Positions 25,333-33,786 are shown, counted from the stretch's first letter. The stretch is 64,000 nt of DNA from Aalborgiella sp040079635 (GCA_040079635.1 JBEBJY010000004.1:32158-96157), one strand, 5' to 3'. Notes: generated by a model not told the origin, from the letters alone. Translations and numbers: made by a program.

Positions 25333-25388
25333 GTCATAACTCCTAATAAAACAGTTGAAAATAAAGTAAGGTTGAAAAGTATTCAGGC

Positions 25389-25423
25389 AAAAAAAAACCG
25401 CCAAGACTGGTGTCCGGCGGTTT
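25389..25423 (-). terminator. Attenuator terminator in the DAHP synthase leader
   Basis: On the leftward transcript, arms AAACCGCC (25423-25416) and GGCGGTTT (25402-25395) form a GC-rich stem followed by a run of nine U (about 25397-25389). It lies 57 bp before the aroG start. The leader segment CCGGCGG (within 25472-25479) could instead pair with CCGCCGG of the left arm, giving an antiterminator. This is the arrangement expected for attenuation. Confidence 0.85.
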
Positions 25424-25451
25424 GTTCGAGAAGGGCTTGCTTTGGGTTTAC

Positions 25452-25529
25452 TTAAGCACTTGCCTCTCGTCCGCCGGGGACTGAGAACCAAAAATAAAAG
25501 TAAAAGAAGCTGAACTTCGCGATTTGCAT
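25452..25529 (-). CDS. Aromatic-residue leader peptide of DAHP synthase
   Basis: This 25-residue open frame begins at ATG 25529 and stops at 25452-25454. Residues 6-15 read FSFFYFYFWF, so six Phe, two Tyr and one Trp fall in a short window, followed by SVPGGREASA. A stalled ribosome at these codons would be expected when charged tRNA-Phe, -Tyr or -Trp is scarce. The SVPGG codons overlap the CCGGCGG segment that can pair with the terminator arm. The start has no strong ribosome site. The peptide is too short for ordinary gene finders; the call rests on the codon content and the downstream terminator. Confidence 0.85.
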   Translation of the reverse strand: MQIAKFSFFYFYFWFSVPGGREASA

Positions 25530-25579
25530 GGTATCCACTGTAGCACAAGTCTTGCAATGTCTGAGAAAATAGCACTTAT

Positions 25580-26086
25580 ATGAATAAATTGAACAATTTT
25601 GCTTATGCGGGCATCGCAACCGTGGCATTAGCGGTGGGAGCTTACGTTTTTGTGGGAACAGGCGTCACAACCGCGCCAGAATCCACCTTTGTGCTGTTGG
25701 ATGGCTCAAAAATCAACACGGCCAGCCTCAAAGGCAAAGTCACTTTAGTGAACTTTTGGGCGACCAGTTGCACCACATGTGTTGCAGAAATGCCGAAAAT
25801 CATCGCCACTTATGATAAATACAAGACCAAAGGCTTTGACACCGTGGCTGTGGCGATGAGCTATGACCCGCCAGCCTATGTGGTCAACTATGCAGAAACG
25901 CGGAAATTGCCGTTCAAAGTCGCCATCGACAACACCGGAGCCGTGGCAAAAGCATGGAATGAAGTAAAGTTGACGCCTACAACTTATATCGTCGACAAGC
26001 AAGGCCAAATCGTGAAGCGTTATGTGGGTGAGCCCAATTTTGCAGAACTGCATACGCTGATTGAGAAGCTTTTAGCAGCATCTTGA
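25580..26086 (+). CDS. TlpA-like thioredoxin-domain protein, membrane-anchored
   Basis: This 168-residue protein has an N-terminal hydrophobic segment (about 8-28) that anchors it or acts as a signal. A thioredoxin fold follows, with NFWATSCTTC (C64, C67) and the motif TPTTYIVDKQGQIV (cis-proline). Its role is probably thiol reduction or redox exchange in the periplasm. It is divergent from the aroG leader with only about 50 bp between starts, so promoters overlap. Its partner (for example cytochrome c maturation) is not shown here. Confidence 0.85.
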   Translation: MNKLNNFAYAGIATVALAVGAYVFVGTGVTTAPESTFVLLDGSKINTASLKGKVTLVNFWATSCTTCVAEMPKIIATYDKYKTKGFDTVAVAMSYDPPAYVVNYAETRKLPFKVAIDNTGAVAKAWNEVKLTPTTYIVDKQGQIVKRYVGEPNFAELHTLIEKLLAAS

Positions 26087-26120
26087 AGCACCGCCACGTC
26101 ATCAACGCCTTAAACAGCTC

Positions 26121-26155
26121 AAAAAAACAGCCTAATTTTCCATACAATTAGGCTG
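26121..26155 (-). terminator. Intrinsic terminator after the cytochrome c' gene
   Basis: On the minus strand, CAGCCTAATT and AATTAGGCTG (26128-26137 and 26146-26155) pair over 10 bp around an 8-nt loop, followed by seven U (26127-26121). A dispersed repeat lies between it and the gene. Confidence 0.85.
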
Positions 26156-26200
26156 TAGCCGGCGTATTTATTGCCTATACCGCTATTTTAATTATAGCAT
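26156..26200 (-). repeat. Dispersed palindromic repeat, copy 5
   Basis: Reverse orientation: TGTAGCCGGCGTATTTATTG, CCTATACC, then GCTATTTTAATTATAGC. It abuts the terminator of the cytochrome c' gene. Confidence 0.88.
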
Positions 26201-26221
26201 TCAAGATTACTAAATTTCCGA

Positions 26222-26692
26222 TTATTCAGCACGGAAGGAATCATGGCAGGCTTTGCACGAACCGCCTACAGCCCCAAAAGCTGCTTTGATGGTGTCTAAG
26301 TTCCCGGTTTTAGCAGCGACTTCTAATTTGGCAGTTTCCGCGACCAGTTTATCGCTCGCATCTTTAAATTTAGCTTGCTCTTTCCAAATTTCAGGCTTTG
26401 CACGAGATTTCAATGATTCGGTATTCGCCGCAAATCCAGCCCAAGGTAAGGAACTCAAAGTGGCCACAATATGGGCGCTGTCTTGCGCAGATTTGGCATC
26501 AAATGGCGCACGCCCATTGACCATAGCGCCAATACGGCCAAAATGTGTCCCCATGACGGTCAGCGCACTTTGGCGGTATTTGACAGCATCTTCAGGCTTT
26601 TGGAACTGTGCACTTGCCGGTGCGGCGAATCCAATCGCTGCAGCTGTCAGTGCAAAAGTGGCTACAGCTTGGAGAGCAGATGGCTTTTTCAT
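26222..26692 (-). CDS. Cytochrome c' (class II c-type cytochrome)
   Basis: A 156-residue precursor with signal peptide AVATFALTAAAIGFAAPASA cleaved before QFQKP. The C-terminus has one haem-binding motif, CKACH (146-150), close to the end as in class II cytochromes (a four-helix bundle). It is periplasmic and may take part in electron transfer or bind NO. It is divergent from the cytochrome b561 gene, which may be its redox partner. Its exact electron donor is not known. Confidence 0.9.
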   Translation of the reverse strand: MKKPSALQAVATFALTAAAIGFAAPASAQFQKPEDAVKYRQSALTVMGTHFGRIGAMVNGRAPFDAKSAQDSAHIVATLSSLPWAGFAANTESLKSRAKPEIWKEQAKFKDASDKLVAETAKLEVAAKTGNLDTIKAAFGAVGGSCKACHDSFRAE

Positions 26693-26827
26693 AGATTTCC
26701 TTAAGTAGAATGTTGTTGGCTTACGGAGAATACGGCAAATGAATGACTTTGCTATTATGCTGATTTATTTGGTTTTAAAAAGTTCAATCTTGCATCTATA
26801 AACTCGGGTAACTACCAATCTAATCAT

Positions 26828-27502
26828 ATGAATTACCAGCACACAAAAACACGGGTATGGGATTTGCCAACACGAATTTTCCACTGGACACTAGCCGTTT
26901 GTGTGTTCTGCCTACTTATCACAGGGTTCAGAGGTGGTGACGCTATGCAATGGCATTACCGATTTGGCTACTGCGTGCTGACTTTGCTGCTGTTTCGGTT
27001 GGTTTGGGGCATCGTAGGTGGCAAATGGTCGCGTTTTGCATCGTTCATATATGCGCCTAGCACTATTATTCGTTATCTAAAAGGTCAAGGCCATGCGCAC
27101 CATTCAGTTGGTCACAACCCATTGGGCGCTTTTTCTGTTTTTGCAATGCTGGCTTTGCTGTTGGCGCAGGTTGCCACGGGTTTGATCAGCGATGACGAGA
27201 TTTCTGCAGCAGGGCCATTGACCAAATTTGTCTCCAACGCAACAGTTAGCTTAGCGTCTAGCTACCACGTGACGATCGGCAAAGTATTGGTAATTTTTCT
27301 GATCGTCACCCACGTCGCAGCGATTGTTTTTTATCTTTATAAAAAGCGAGAAAACCTCATCAAACCCATGCTGCATGGCGATAAATTGCTGCCCGCCAGC
27401 ACTCCCGCTTCTGTCGACACAGCAGGCACTCGTGGCTTAGCTCTGGTCATACTGCTGATCTGCGCTGCTACTGTATATTGGCTGGTCGGTTTGGGGGCTT
27501 GA
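26828..27502 (+). CDS. Cytochrome b561-domain membrane protein
   Basis: This 224-residue protein has about five membrane segments and the pattern VWDLPTRIFHWTLAVCVF, with histidines in helices (FHW, WHYRFGY, YHVTIGK, VTHVAAI) as in b561 diheme cytochromes. It is divergent from the cytochrome c' gene with a 135-bp gap. It likely moves electrons between the quinone pool or membrane and the periplasmic cytochrome, though the pair's job is inference. Confidence 0.85.
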   Translation: MNYQHTKTRVWDLPTRIFHWTLAVCVFCLLITGFRGGDAMQWHYRFGYCVLTLLLFRLVWGIVGGKWSRFASFIYAPSTIIRYLKGQGHAHHSVGHNPLGAFSVFAMLALLLAQVATGLISDDEISAAGPLTKFVSNATVSLASSYHVTIGKVLVIFLIVTHVAAIVFYLYKKRENLIKPMLHGDKLLPASTPASVDTAGTRGLALVILLICAATVYWLVGLGA

Positions 27503-27533
27503 ACAGCAAATGCATGACTGCTCAAATAAGCAC

Positions 27534-28022
27534 ATGAACACACGAGCCATCACATTCACAGCACCTGTTTTGGCTGAGGAGTTGAAAGCAAGCTCGGATA
27601 TTTTCCAAGAGTATGCGATCAGCTTAGGTTTTGACTTGTGTTTTCAGGATTTTGAAGGTGAGATAGCTAATCTGCCTGGCGATTACGCCCCACCGCGCGG
27701 CGCTCTGCTACTAGCAAAAGTTGATGGTGCCATAGCTGGTTGCTGTGCTTTGCGGCCGCTAGATTCAAGTGATTATGTGAATGCCGCAGAGATGAAGCGC
27801 TTGTACGTGCGCCCCGCTTTTCGCGGCTTAGGTTTGGGACGTCAACTGGCTGAAGCTATTTTGAACGAAGCACGCATGGGTGGCTACGACAGTGTTCTGC
27901 TAGACACTTTAGACGACATGGATATTGCTCGCGCCATGTATGAGGAACTTGGTTTCAAGGAAATCCCACCGTACTATCACAACCCTTTAGCAGGTGCGCA
28001 CTACCTCAAAGTCGACCTATAA
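27534..28022 (+). CDS. GNAT family N-acetyltransferase
   Basis: The acetyl-CoA binding motif is RGLGLGRQLAEAIL, preceded by EMKRLYVRP. About 162 residues from the ATG at 27534 (MNTRAITF); an in-frame ATG at 27510 adds eight residues, and neither has a clear ribosome site. The substrate is not predictable. It follows the b561 gene by a short gap and is convergent with the peroxiredoxin gene. Confidence 0.82.
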   Translation: MNTRAITFTAPVLAEELKASSDIFQEYAISLGFDLCFQDFEGEIANLPGDYAPPRGALLLAKVDGAIAGCCALRPLDSSDYVNAAEMKRLYVRPAFRGLGLGRQLAEAILNEARMGGYDSVLLDTLDDMDIARAMYEELGFKEIPPYYHNPLAGAHYLKVDL

Positions 28023-28030
28023 ATACACCC

Positions 28031-28083
28031 CTAGCCGGCGTATTTATTACCTAAGTAGCTAATATATTATATAGCTACTTAGG
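28031..28083 (-). repeat. Dispersed palindromic repeat, copy 6, with 12-bp hairpin
   Basis: Reverse orientation CTAGCCGGCGTATTTATT, then a strong 12-bp hairpin CCTAAGTAGCTA (28050-28061) with TAGCTACTTAGG (28072-28083). It sits exactly between the convergent GNAT and peroxiredoxin genes and could also act as a weak terminator. Confidence 0.9.
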
Positions 28084-28101
28084 TATTTAAACTTCGAATA
28101 A

Positions 28102-28608
28102 TTACGCTTTAGCCTGCGCCAGCATGGTTACCGCGTCGCTCACTTCAAACTTACCTGGAGCTTCAATATTCAAGGTCGCCACTTTGCCGTCTTTGATGAG
28201 CATCGAATAACGGTTGCTGCGCAAACCCATACCCTTGCCGCTCAAATCAAGCGTTAAGCCGGTTGCTTTGGTGAAAACAGCATCGCCATCAGCCAACATA
28301 CGCACTTTGCCGACAGATTTTTGGTCGCGAGCCCACGCGCCCATGACGAAGGCGTCGTTCACGCTAATGCACCAAATTTCGTCCACGCCAGCGGCTTTGA
28401 AATCCGCAAGGTGGTTGACGTAGCCTGGCACATGTTTAGCTGAGCAGGTAGGCGTAAAAGCGCCTGGCAAGGCAAATAATGCAATGGTTTTGCCAGCAGT
28501 GGCTTTAGTCACGTCAACAGCGTTGGGGCCTAGACTACAGCCTTCGCCTTCAACGTCTGAAAACTCCATAAGGGTTGCGGATGGTAGGGTGTCGCCGACT
28601 TTGATCAT
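28102..28608 (-). CDS. Peroxiredoxin, Prx5 type
   Basis: From ATG 28608 (AAAGGAC upstream) the protein has 168 residues. The peroxidatic cysteine lies in PGAFTPTCSAKHVPGY (C55). C80 (WCIS) is a possible second cysteine. The VEGEGCSL and GLRSNRYSMLI stretches fit the Prx5/AhpE-like group. It reduces peroxides in the cytoplasm. An in-frame start at 28668 has no ribosome site. Confidence 0.92.
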   Translation of the reverse strand: MIKVGDTLPSATLMEFSDVEGEGCSLGPNAVDVTKATAGKTIALFALPGAFTPTCSAKHVPGYVNHLADFKAAGVDEIWCISVNDAFVMGAWARDQKSVGKVRMLADGDAVFTKATGLTLDLSGKGMGLRSNRYSMLIKDGKVATLNIEAPGKFEVSDAVTMLAQAKA

Positions 28609-28704
28609 GATTTGTCCTTTAATAAAAATGAGATTTATGAAGTTGCAGGCCTGATTCCGAAGAATCATTGCTATTCAAACGAATGCGTATTGTCTCAAAA
28701 ACAA

Positions 28705-28744
28705 GCTGCCAAAAACAAAAGCGGCTCACATAATGAGCCGCTTT
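28705..28744 (-). terminator. Intrinsic terminator at the end of the S10 ribosomal operon
   Basis: On the minus strand, AAAGCGGCTCA (28744-28734) pairs with TGAGCCGCTTT (28728-28718), followed by TTGTTTTT. It lies 46 bp downstream of rpsQ, which marks the end of this ribosomal run. Confidence 0.88.
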
Positions 28745-28789
28745 ATAGGGACTTTAGGTCAATCTCTTGCGAGATTAAAGTTGAATCGC

Positions 28790-29059
28790 TTAAACCTCAA
28801 TAGCTTTCTGAACCAAACGGGTAGCAACCCAGTTTTTGGTTTTAGAAATTGGACGGCTTTCGGTAATTTCGATGGTGTCACCCAATTTGTACTCGCCCTT
28901 TTCGTCATGGGCGTGGTACTTGCTGGATTTTCCAACGATCTTGCCATAGAGCTCGTGTTTAACACGACGCTCGATTAGCACTGTCACTGTTTTGGTACGC
29001 TTGTCGCTGACCACCTTGCCAACCAAGGTGCGCTTGAGGGATGTTTTAGCTTCCGTCAT
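28790..29059 (-). CDS. rpsQ: 30S ribosomal protein S17
   Basis: 89 residues, with the S17 opening RTLVGKVVSDKRTKTVTVLI. A primary 16S rRNA-binding protein. It is the last gene of the S10 run here; a terminator follows, so the spc operon (rplN onward) is not contiguous in this window. Confidence 0.97.
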   Translation of the reverse strand: MTEAKTSLKRTLVGKVVSDKRTKTVTVLIERRVKHELYGKIVGKSSKYHAHDEKGEYKLGDTIEITESRPISKTKNWVATRLVQKAIEV

Positions 29060-29070
29060 TTAGTTGCTCC

Positions 29071-29280
29071 TTATTTGGCGGTTGTAGATGCAGCTGCTTG
29101 CTGTTGACCAAGAATGGTCTTCGCGCGAGCAATGTCGCGGCGTGCAGAACGCAGCGTAGCGGTGTTAGTGAGTTGTTGCGTGGCTTTTTGCATACGCAGG
29201 CCGAAGTGAGCTTTTTGTAAAGCTTTAACTTCAGTTTGCAGACCAGCAACGTCTTTTTGGCGGAGTTCAGTTGATTTCAT
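29071..29280 (-). CDS. rpmC: 50S ribosomal protein L29
   Basis: 69 residues (MKSTELRQKDVAGLQTEV), with two long helices and the L29 motif ARAKTIL near the C-terminus. It is near the polypeptide exit tunnel. Between rplP and rpsQ, as is standard. Confidence 0.96.
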   Translation of the reverse strand: MKSTELRQKDVAGLQTEVKALQKAHFGLRMQKATQQLTNTATLRSARRDIARAKTILGQQQAAASTTAK

Positions 29281-29298
29281 AATATGAGCTTTCCTGAA

Positions 29299-29715
29299 TT
29301 ATTGACCGAGCAGACGGGCTACAAAAGTAGTACGCAAAGGCAGTTTGGCAGCAGCCAAACGGAACGCTTCACGAGCCAACTCTTCTGGCACACCAACGAT
29401 TTCAAACACGATTTTACCGGGCTGAATTTCAGCGACGTAGTATTCAGGGTTACCTTTACCGTTACCCATACGCACTTCAGCAGGCTTTTGGGAAATTGGC
29501 TTGTCAGGGAACACACGAATCCAGATACGACCGCCACGCTTCACGTGACGAGAAATCGCACGACGTGCGGCTTCGATCTGACGTGCCGTTAAACGGCCAC
29601 GATCAACACATTTCAGACCAAAATCACCGAATGCGACTGAGCTTCCTCGAGTAGCGATACCAGTGTTACGGCCTTTTTGCTCTTTGCGGTATTTCCGGCG
29701 AGCGGGTTGCAACAT
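29299..29715 (-). CDS. rplP: 50S ribosomal protein L16
   Basis: 138 residues: MLQPARRKYRKEQKGRN start, GLKCVDRGRLTARQIEAARR, and VFPDKPISQKPAEVRMGNGK. L16 organises the A-site region of 23S rRNA. The start lies 2 bp after the end of rpsC. Confidence 0.98.
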   Translation of the reverse strand: MLQPARRKYRKEQKGRNTGIATRGSSVAFGDFGLKCVDRGRLTARQIEAARRAISRHVKRGGRIWIRVFPDKPISQKPAEVRMGNGKGNPEYYVAEIQPGKIVFEIVGVPEELAREAFRLAAAKLPLRTTFVARLLGQ

Positions 29716-29717
29716 AA

Positions 29718-30638
29718 TTATTCTCCTTTACCGTCAGCCGCTGCTGGTGCAGTGGCAGGCGCGGCTGTTTTACTAGCAACACGCTTAACGGTAGTTTTCG
29801 GTGCATCGCTTGCGCTTACACCTGGGGTAACAGAAGCGTTGGCTTCTGCGGGGGCGCTGACGATGCGGCGTGGTGCGCGCACGGCTGGACGGTCGCCTGC
29901 TGGACGATCTGAACCTGGGCGAGCGTCACGACGTGGACCACGTGGGTCACGGCGGCCACCACGGTCGTCTTCTGGACGAGGCGTGTCAACCACTGCTGGC
30001 AAGTCGGTACGACCCAAGGTGTCACCTTTGTAAACCCAAACCTTCACGCCAATAATGCCGTAAGTGGTTTGTGCTTCAGATGTACCGTAGTCGATATCAG
30101 CACGCAAAGTGTGAAGTGGCACGCGACCTTCGCGGTACCATTCGCAGCGAGCGATTTCAATACCGTTCAAACGGCCAGATGACATGATCTTGATGCCCAA
30201 AGCGCCCAAACGCATTGCGTTTTGCATGGCGCGCTTCATCGCACGGCGGAACATGATACGCTTTTCGAGCTGTTGGGTGATCGAGTCAGCAATCAATTTA
30301 GCATCGATTTCAGGCTTGCGCACTTCTTCGATGTTGACTGCGACTGGCACGCCCAATTGCTTAGCCAAGTCACGCTTCAAGTTTTCGATGTCTTCGCCTT
30401 TTTTGCCGATCACAACACCCGGACGAGCCGAGAAAATCGTGATACGTGCATTTTTAGCTGGACGCTCGATCAAAACGCGTGATACAGAAGCATTCTTCAG
30501 TTTGACCTTCAAGTACTCACGTACTTTGATGTCTTCAGCCAGCATGCCAGCGAAGTCACGGTTGTTGGCGTACCAACGAGAAGCCCAGTTACGGCTGATC
30601 GCTAAGCGAAAGCCTGTTGGATGGATTTTTTGTCCCAT
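29718..30638 (-). CDS. rpsC: 30S ribosomal protein S3 with a long C-terminal extension
   Basis: 306 residues: MGQKIHPTGFRLAISRNW, the KH domain, and the GVKVWVYKGDTL end of the core at about residue 212. Some 80-90 further residues are rich in Arg, Pro, Asp then Ala, Pro, Thr (RGGRRDPRGPRRDARPGSDR). E. coli S3 has 233 residues, so the tail is unusually long, as in other beta-proteobacteria. It is predicted disordered and could contact mRNA or rRNA. Confidence 0.97.
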   Translation of the reverse strand: MGQKIHPTGFRLAISRNWASRWYANNRDFAGMLAEDIKVREYLKVKLKNASVSRVLIERPAKNARITIFSARPGVVIGKKGEDIENLKRDLAKQLGVPVAVNIEEVRKPEIDAKLIADSITQQLEKRIMFRRAMKRAMQNAMRLGALGIKIMSSGRLNGIEIARCEWYREGRVPLHTLRADIDYGTSEAQTTYGIIGVKVWVYKGDTLGRTDLPAVVDTPRPEDDRGGRRDPRGPRRDARPGSDRPAGDRPAVRAPRRIVSAPAEANASVTPGVSASDAPKTTVKRVASKTAAPATAPAAADGKGE

Positions 30639-30653
30639 ATGTCTTCAGGCCTT

Positions 30654-30989
30654 TCAGTTGCCAACCGTCACGTACACATGGCACGTGGGTTTGCTGATGC
30701 TGTTACCGCGGCCTTTAGCGCGCGCGGTGAAACGTTTGAGCGTAGCGCCTTGTTCGACGTAGATGGTTTTCACCCTCAACTCGTCGATATCAGCACCGTC
30801 GTTGTGTTCGGCGTTAGCGATAGCGGACTCAAGCACTTTCTTGATGATCACAGCAGCTTTTTTCTGCGTGAATTGCAAGACATTCAATGCTTGGTCAACT
30901 TTTTTGCCGCGAATTAAATCAGCGACCAGACGGCCTTTGTCGACCGACAAACGCACGCCGCGTAGGGTTGCACGTGTTTCCATGGTCAT
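30654..30989 (-). CDS. rplV: 50S ribosomal protein L22
   Basis: 111 residues with TRATLRGVRLSVDKGRLVADLIRGK and the GRGNSISKPTCHVYVTV C-terminus that lines the exit tunnel. Between rpsS and rpsC. Confidence 0.98.
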   Translation of the reverse strand: MTMETRATLRGVRLSVDKGRLVADLIRGKKVDQALNVLQFTQKKAAVIIKKVLESAIANAEHNDGADIDELRVKTIYVEQGATLKRFTARAKGRGNSISKPTCHVYVTVGN

Positions 30990-30992
30990 TCC

Positions 30993-31271
30993 TTATTTCT
31001 TCACGACTTTTTTGTCAGCCGGATGACCTTTAAAAGTACGAGTGAGCGCGAACTCACCTAACTTATGGCCAACCATTTGATCAGTGATATAGACAGGGAC
31101 GTGTTGCTTGCCGTTATGCACAGCAATGGTCAAGCCGATGAAATCGGGCAAAACCATAGAACGACGCGACCAAGTCTTGATCGGTTTTTTATCTTTGGTT
31201 GCAACAGCCTTTTCAGTCTTTGCAATCAAATGGTGGTCAACAAAAGGACCTTTTTTGAGTGAGCGAGTCAT
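30993..31271 (-). CDS. rpsS: 30S ribosomal protein S19
   Basis: 92 residues: MTRSLKKGPFVDHHLIAK and the HVPVYITDQMVGHKLGEFAL motif. Binds near the head of the 30S subunit with S13. The gene is between rplB and rplV. Confidence 0.98.
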   Translation of the reverse strand: MTRSLKKGPFVDHHLIAKTEKAVATKDKKPIKTWSRRSMVLPDFIGLTIAVHNGKQHVPVYITDQMVGHKLGEFALTRTFKGHPADKKVVKK

Positions 31272-31282
31272 TTGCCTTCCCC

Positions 31283-32107
31283 TTATTTCTTACGACGCGA
31301 CACAACCATAACCTGGGTGCGCTTGTTGTTACGGGTACGGTAACCCTTGGTGAGATTACCCCAAGGATCGACAGGATGACGGCCTTCGCCAGTTTTACCT
31401 TCGCCACCGCCGTGTGGGTGATCAACAGGATTCATAACCACACCGCGAACGGTAGGACGAATACCCATCCAACGCTTCACACCAGCTTTACCTAAACGGC
31501 GCAGGCTGTGCTCTTCGTTGGCGACTTCACCGATGGTTGCGCGACATTCGATATGAATCTTGCGCACTTCACCTGAACGCATACGCACTTGGGCATAAAT
31601 GCCTTCGCGAGCGAGCAAGGTTGCAGATGTACCAGCCGAACGTGCGATTTGCGCGCCTTTGCCAATTTGCATCTCGATACAGTGAATCGTTGAACCGACT
31701 GGAATGTTGCGGATAGGCAAAGTATTACCAGCACGAATCGGGGCTTCAGCGCCGCTCATGATGGAAGCACCAGCTTCTAAGCCACGCGGCGCAATGATGT
31801 AGCGACGCTCACCGTCAGCATAGCAAACCAATGCCAAATGTGCTGTACGGTTAGGATCGTATTCAATACGCTCAACTTTTGCCGGAATGCCATCTTTGTT
31901 ACGCACAAAGTCGACCACACGGTAATGGTGCTTATGACCACCGCCGCGATGGCGAATAGTGATATGACCATTGTTGTTACGACCCGCATTTTGAATTTGC
32001 GGCTCTAACAACGCTGCGTGAGGCGCACCTTTGTACAGGTGGTCACGTGTAACCTTCACCACGCCACGACGGCCAGGTGAGGTTGGTTTCATTTTAATGA
32101 CTGCCAT
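31283..32107 (-). CDS. rplB: 50S ribosomal protein L2
   Basis: 274 residues with TSPGRRGVVKVTRDHLYKG, and the conserved PVDHPHGGGEGKT near the peptidyl transferase centre, which is intact. Confidence 0.98.
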   Translation of the reverse strand: MAVIKMKPTSPGRRGVVKVTRDHLYKGAPHAALLEPQIQNAGRNNNGHITIRHRGGGHKHHYRVVDFVRNKDGIPAKVERIEYDPNRTAHLALVCYADGERRYIIAPRGLEAGASIMSGAEAPIRAGNTLPIRNIPVGSTIHCIEMQIGKGAQIARSAGTSATLLAREGIYAQVRMRSGEVRKIHIECRATIGEVANEEHSLRRLGKAGVKRWMGIRPTVRGVVMNPVDHPHGGGEGKTGEGRHPVDPWGNLTKGYRTRNNKRTQVMVVSRRKK

Positions 32108-32123
32108 GATGTATTCCGCCCTT

Positions 32124-32459
32124 TTAGGCAGCCTCCCCCGATAGGTTCAGCTCTTGACCAGGTTTGAGCATCACATAGGCTTTACGAACATTGTCGCGAC
32201 GACCCATTGATTTGCCAAAACGCTTGGATTTGCCTTTGGTGTTGATCACATTCACTGCTTGCACTTCAACCTTGAACATCAATTCCACAGCGGCTTTGAT
32301 TTCAGGCTTGGTAGCGTCTTGCAGCACCTTGAAAGTCACGACATTGCCTTTGTCTGCGACCATCGTTGCCTTTTCAGACACGATTGGCGCAACCAAGAGC
32401 TTCATCAAACGACCTTCATCGAATTGGCATTCTGCCTTAGTAGGATTCATGCGGCTCAT
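32124..32459 (-). CDS. rplW: 50S ribosomal protein L23
   Basis: 111 residues from the ATG that overlaps the rplD stop (ATGA, 32456-32459); a second in-frame ATG follows at codon 4, so the true start may be slightly shorter. Contains LLVAPIVSEKATMVADKGN. L23 binds the exit-tunnel rim and docks trigger factor. Confidence 0.97.
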   Translation of the reverse strand: MSRMNPTKAECQFDEGRLMKLLVAPIVSEKATMVADKGNVVTFKVLQDATKPEIKAAVELMFKVEVQAVNVINTKGKSKRFGKSMGRRDNVRKAYVMLKPGQELNLSGEAA

Positions 32460-33076
32460 GCGAACATCTCCTTGAGTTTTTCGATGGCAGCTTTAGTCAC
32501 GATGACTTTCTTGTAATGCACCAAAGACACTGGGTCAGCGTAACGTGGCTCTACAACCATGACGTTAACCAAATTGCGAGATGCCAAATACAAGTTTTCA
32601 TCAACTTCATCTGCAATCACGAGAACGGATTGCAAATTCATTGCCTTGAACTTTGCAGCCAAAGCTGCTGTTTTTGGAGAGTCAACCTTGAGCGAATCTA
32701 CCACAGCCAAACGGCCTTCACGCGCGAGTTGCGAGAAGATCGAAGCCATACCAGCACGGTACATCTTCTTGTTGATCTTCTGTGTGAAATTCTCTTCTGG
32801 GCTGTTAGGGAATGCACGACCACCTCCACGCCAGATAGGCGAAGAAGTCATACCAGCACGAGCGCGACCCGTACCTTTTTGTGCAAACGGCTTTTTAGTT
32901 GAGTGCTTGACGGTACGGCGGTCTTTTTGAGCGCGCGTACCTTGGCGTGCATTGGCTTGAAATGCCACAACTACTTGGTGAACCAAGTCTTCGTTGTACG
33001 CACGGCCAAATACGGTTTCAGGCACGTCAAATGTTGACGATGCTTGACCTTGGTCATTCAGGAGTTCGATATTCAT
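32456..33076 (-). CDS. rplD: 50S ribosomal protein L4
   Basis: 206 residues: ARQGTRAQKDRRTVKHSTKK, PFAQKGTGRARAGMTSSPIW. L4 forms part of the exit tunnel. In E. coli it also represses the S10 operon through its leader; no homologous leader is recognised here. Confidence 0.98.
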   Translation of the reverse strand: MNIELLNDQGQASSTFDVPETVFGRAYNEDLVHQVVVAFQANARQGTRAQKDRRTVKHSTKKPFAQKGTGRARAGMTSSPIWRGGGRAFPNSPEENFTQKINKKMYRAGMASIFSQLAREGRLAVVDSLKVDSPKTAALAAKFKAMNLQSVLVIADEVDENLYLASRNLVNVMVVEPRYADPVSLVHYKKVIVTKAAIEKLKEMFA

Positions 33077-33786
33077 TATTTCGCTCCCTTAGCAGCCAAG
33101 GCGGCAGCAGCTGCAGCAATAGATCCAGCTGATTTTGTTTTGATGGCATGACGTACCGTCACAAAACCGCCTTTTGAACCAGGGATTGCACCCTTGATCA
33201 ACAGCAATTGACGCGCTTCGTCGATACGAACCACATCCAAGTTTTGGATAGATTTAGTCACGTTACCCATTTGACCCGACATGCGCTTACCAGGAAACAC
33301 GCGGCCAGGATCTTGAGCCATAGAAATCGAACCAGGCACATTGTGCGAACGGCTGTTACCGTGCGACGCGCGCTGTGATTTGAAGTTATGACGCGTGATG
33401 GTTCCGGTAAAGCCTTTACCGATAGAAGTGCCTTGCACGTCCACGGTTTGACCCACTGCAAATACAGCAGACACAGGCACGACAGCGCCAGGTGCGTATT
33501 GCGCAGCAGCTTCAGCTGTTACACGGAATTCTTGAATGATTTCACCGGCTTCAACGCCTGCTTTCGCAAGGTGGCCAGCTGCCGGCTTAGTCACGCGCGA
33601 TGCTTTGCGCGAACCAAACGTCACCTGCATGGCAACGTAGCCGTCATTCTCAATGGTTTTAATCTGAGTCACACGGTTGTTTGACACATCTACGACCGTC
33701 ACAGGAACAGTGTCCCCGTCATCGGTGAATAGGCGCATCATGCCAACCTTGCGCCCCAGCAACCCTAAGGAATTGCTCAGACTCAT
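33076..33786 (-). CDS. rplC: 50S ribosomal protein L3
   Basis: 236 residues from ATG 33786 (MSLSNSLGLLGRKVGMM), with ACGGAGAAAAAC upstream. A longer frame to 33831 has no support. Contains GKGFTGTITRHNFKSQRASHG and PGRVFPGKRMSGQMG near the catalytic centre. It is separated from rpsJ by 237 bp that contain a large hairpin. Confidence 0.97.
   Translation of the reverse strand: MSLSNSLGLLGRKVGMMRLFTDDGDTVPVTVVDVSNNRVTQIKTIENDGYVAMQVTFGSRKASRVTKPAAGHLAKAGVEAGEIIQEFRVTAEAAAQYAPGAVVPVSAVFAVGQTVDVQGTSIGKGFTGTITRHNFKSQRASHGNSRSHNVPGSISMAQDPGRVFPGKRMSGQMGNVTKSIQNLDVVRIDEARQLLLIKGAIPGSKGGFVTVRHAIKTKSAGSIAAAAAALAAKGAK

Noticed and set aside
25332..25575. Long N-terminal extension of the DAHP synthase frame
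   Set aside because: It runs through the leader and terminator hairpin, lacks family similarity, and the ATG at 25332 has a good ribosome site.
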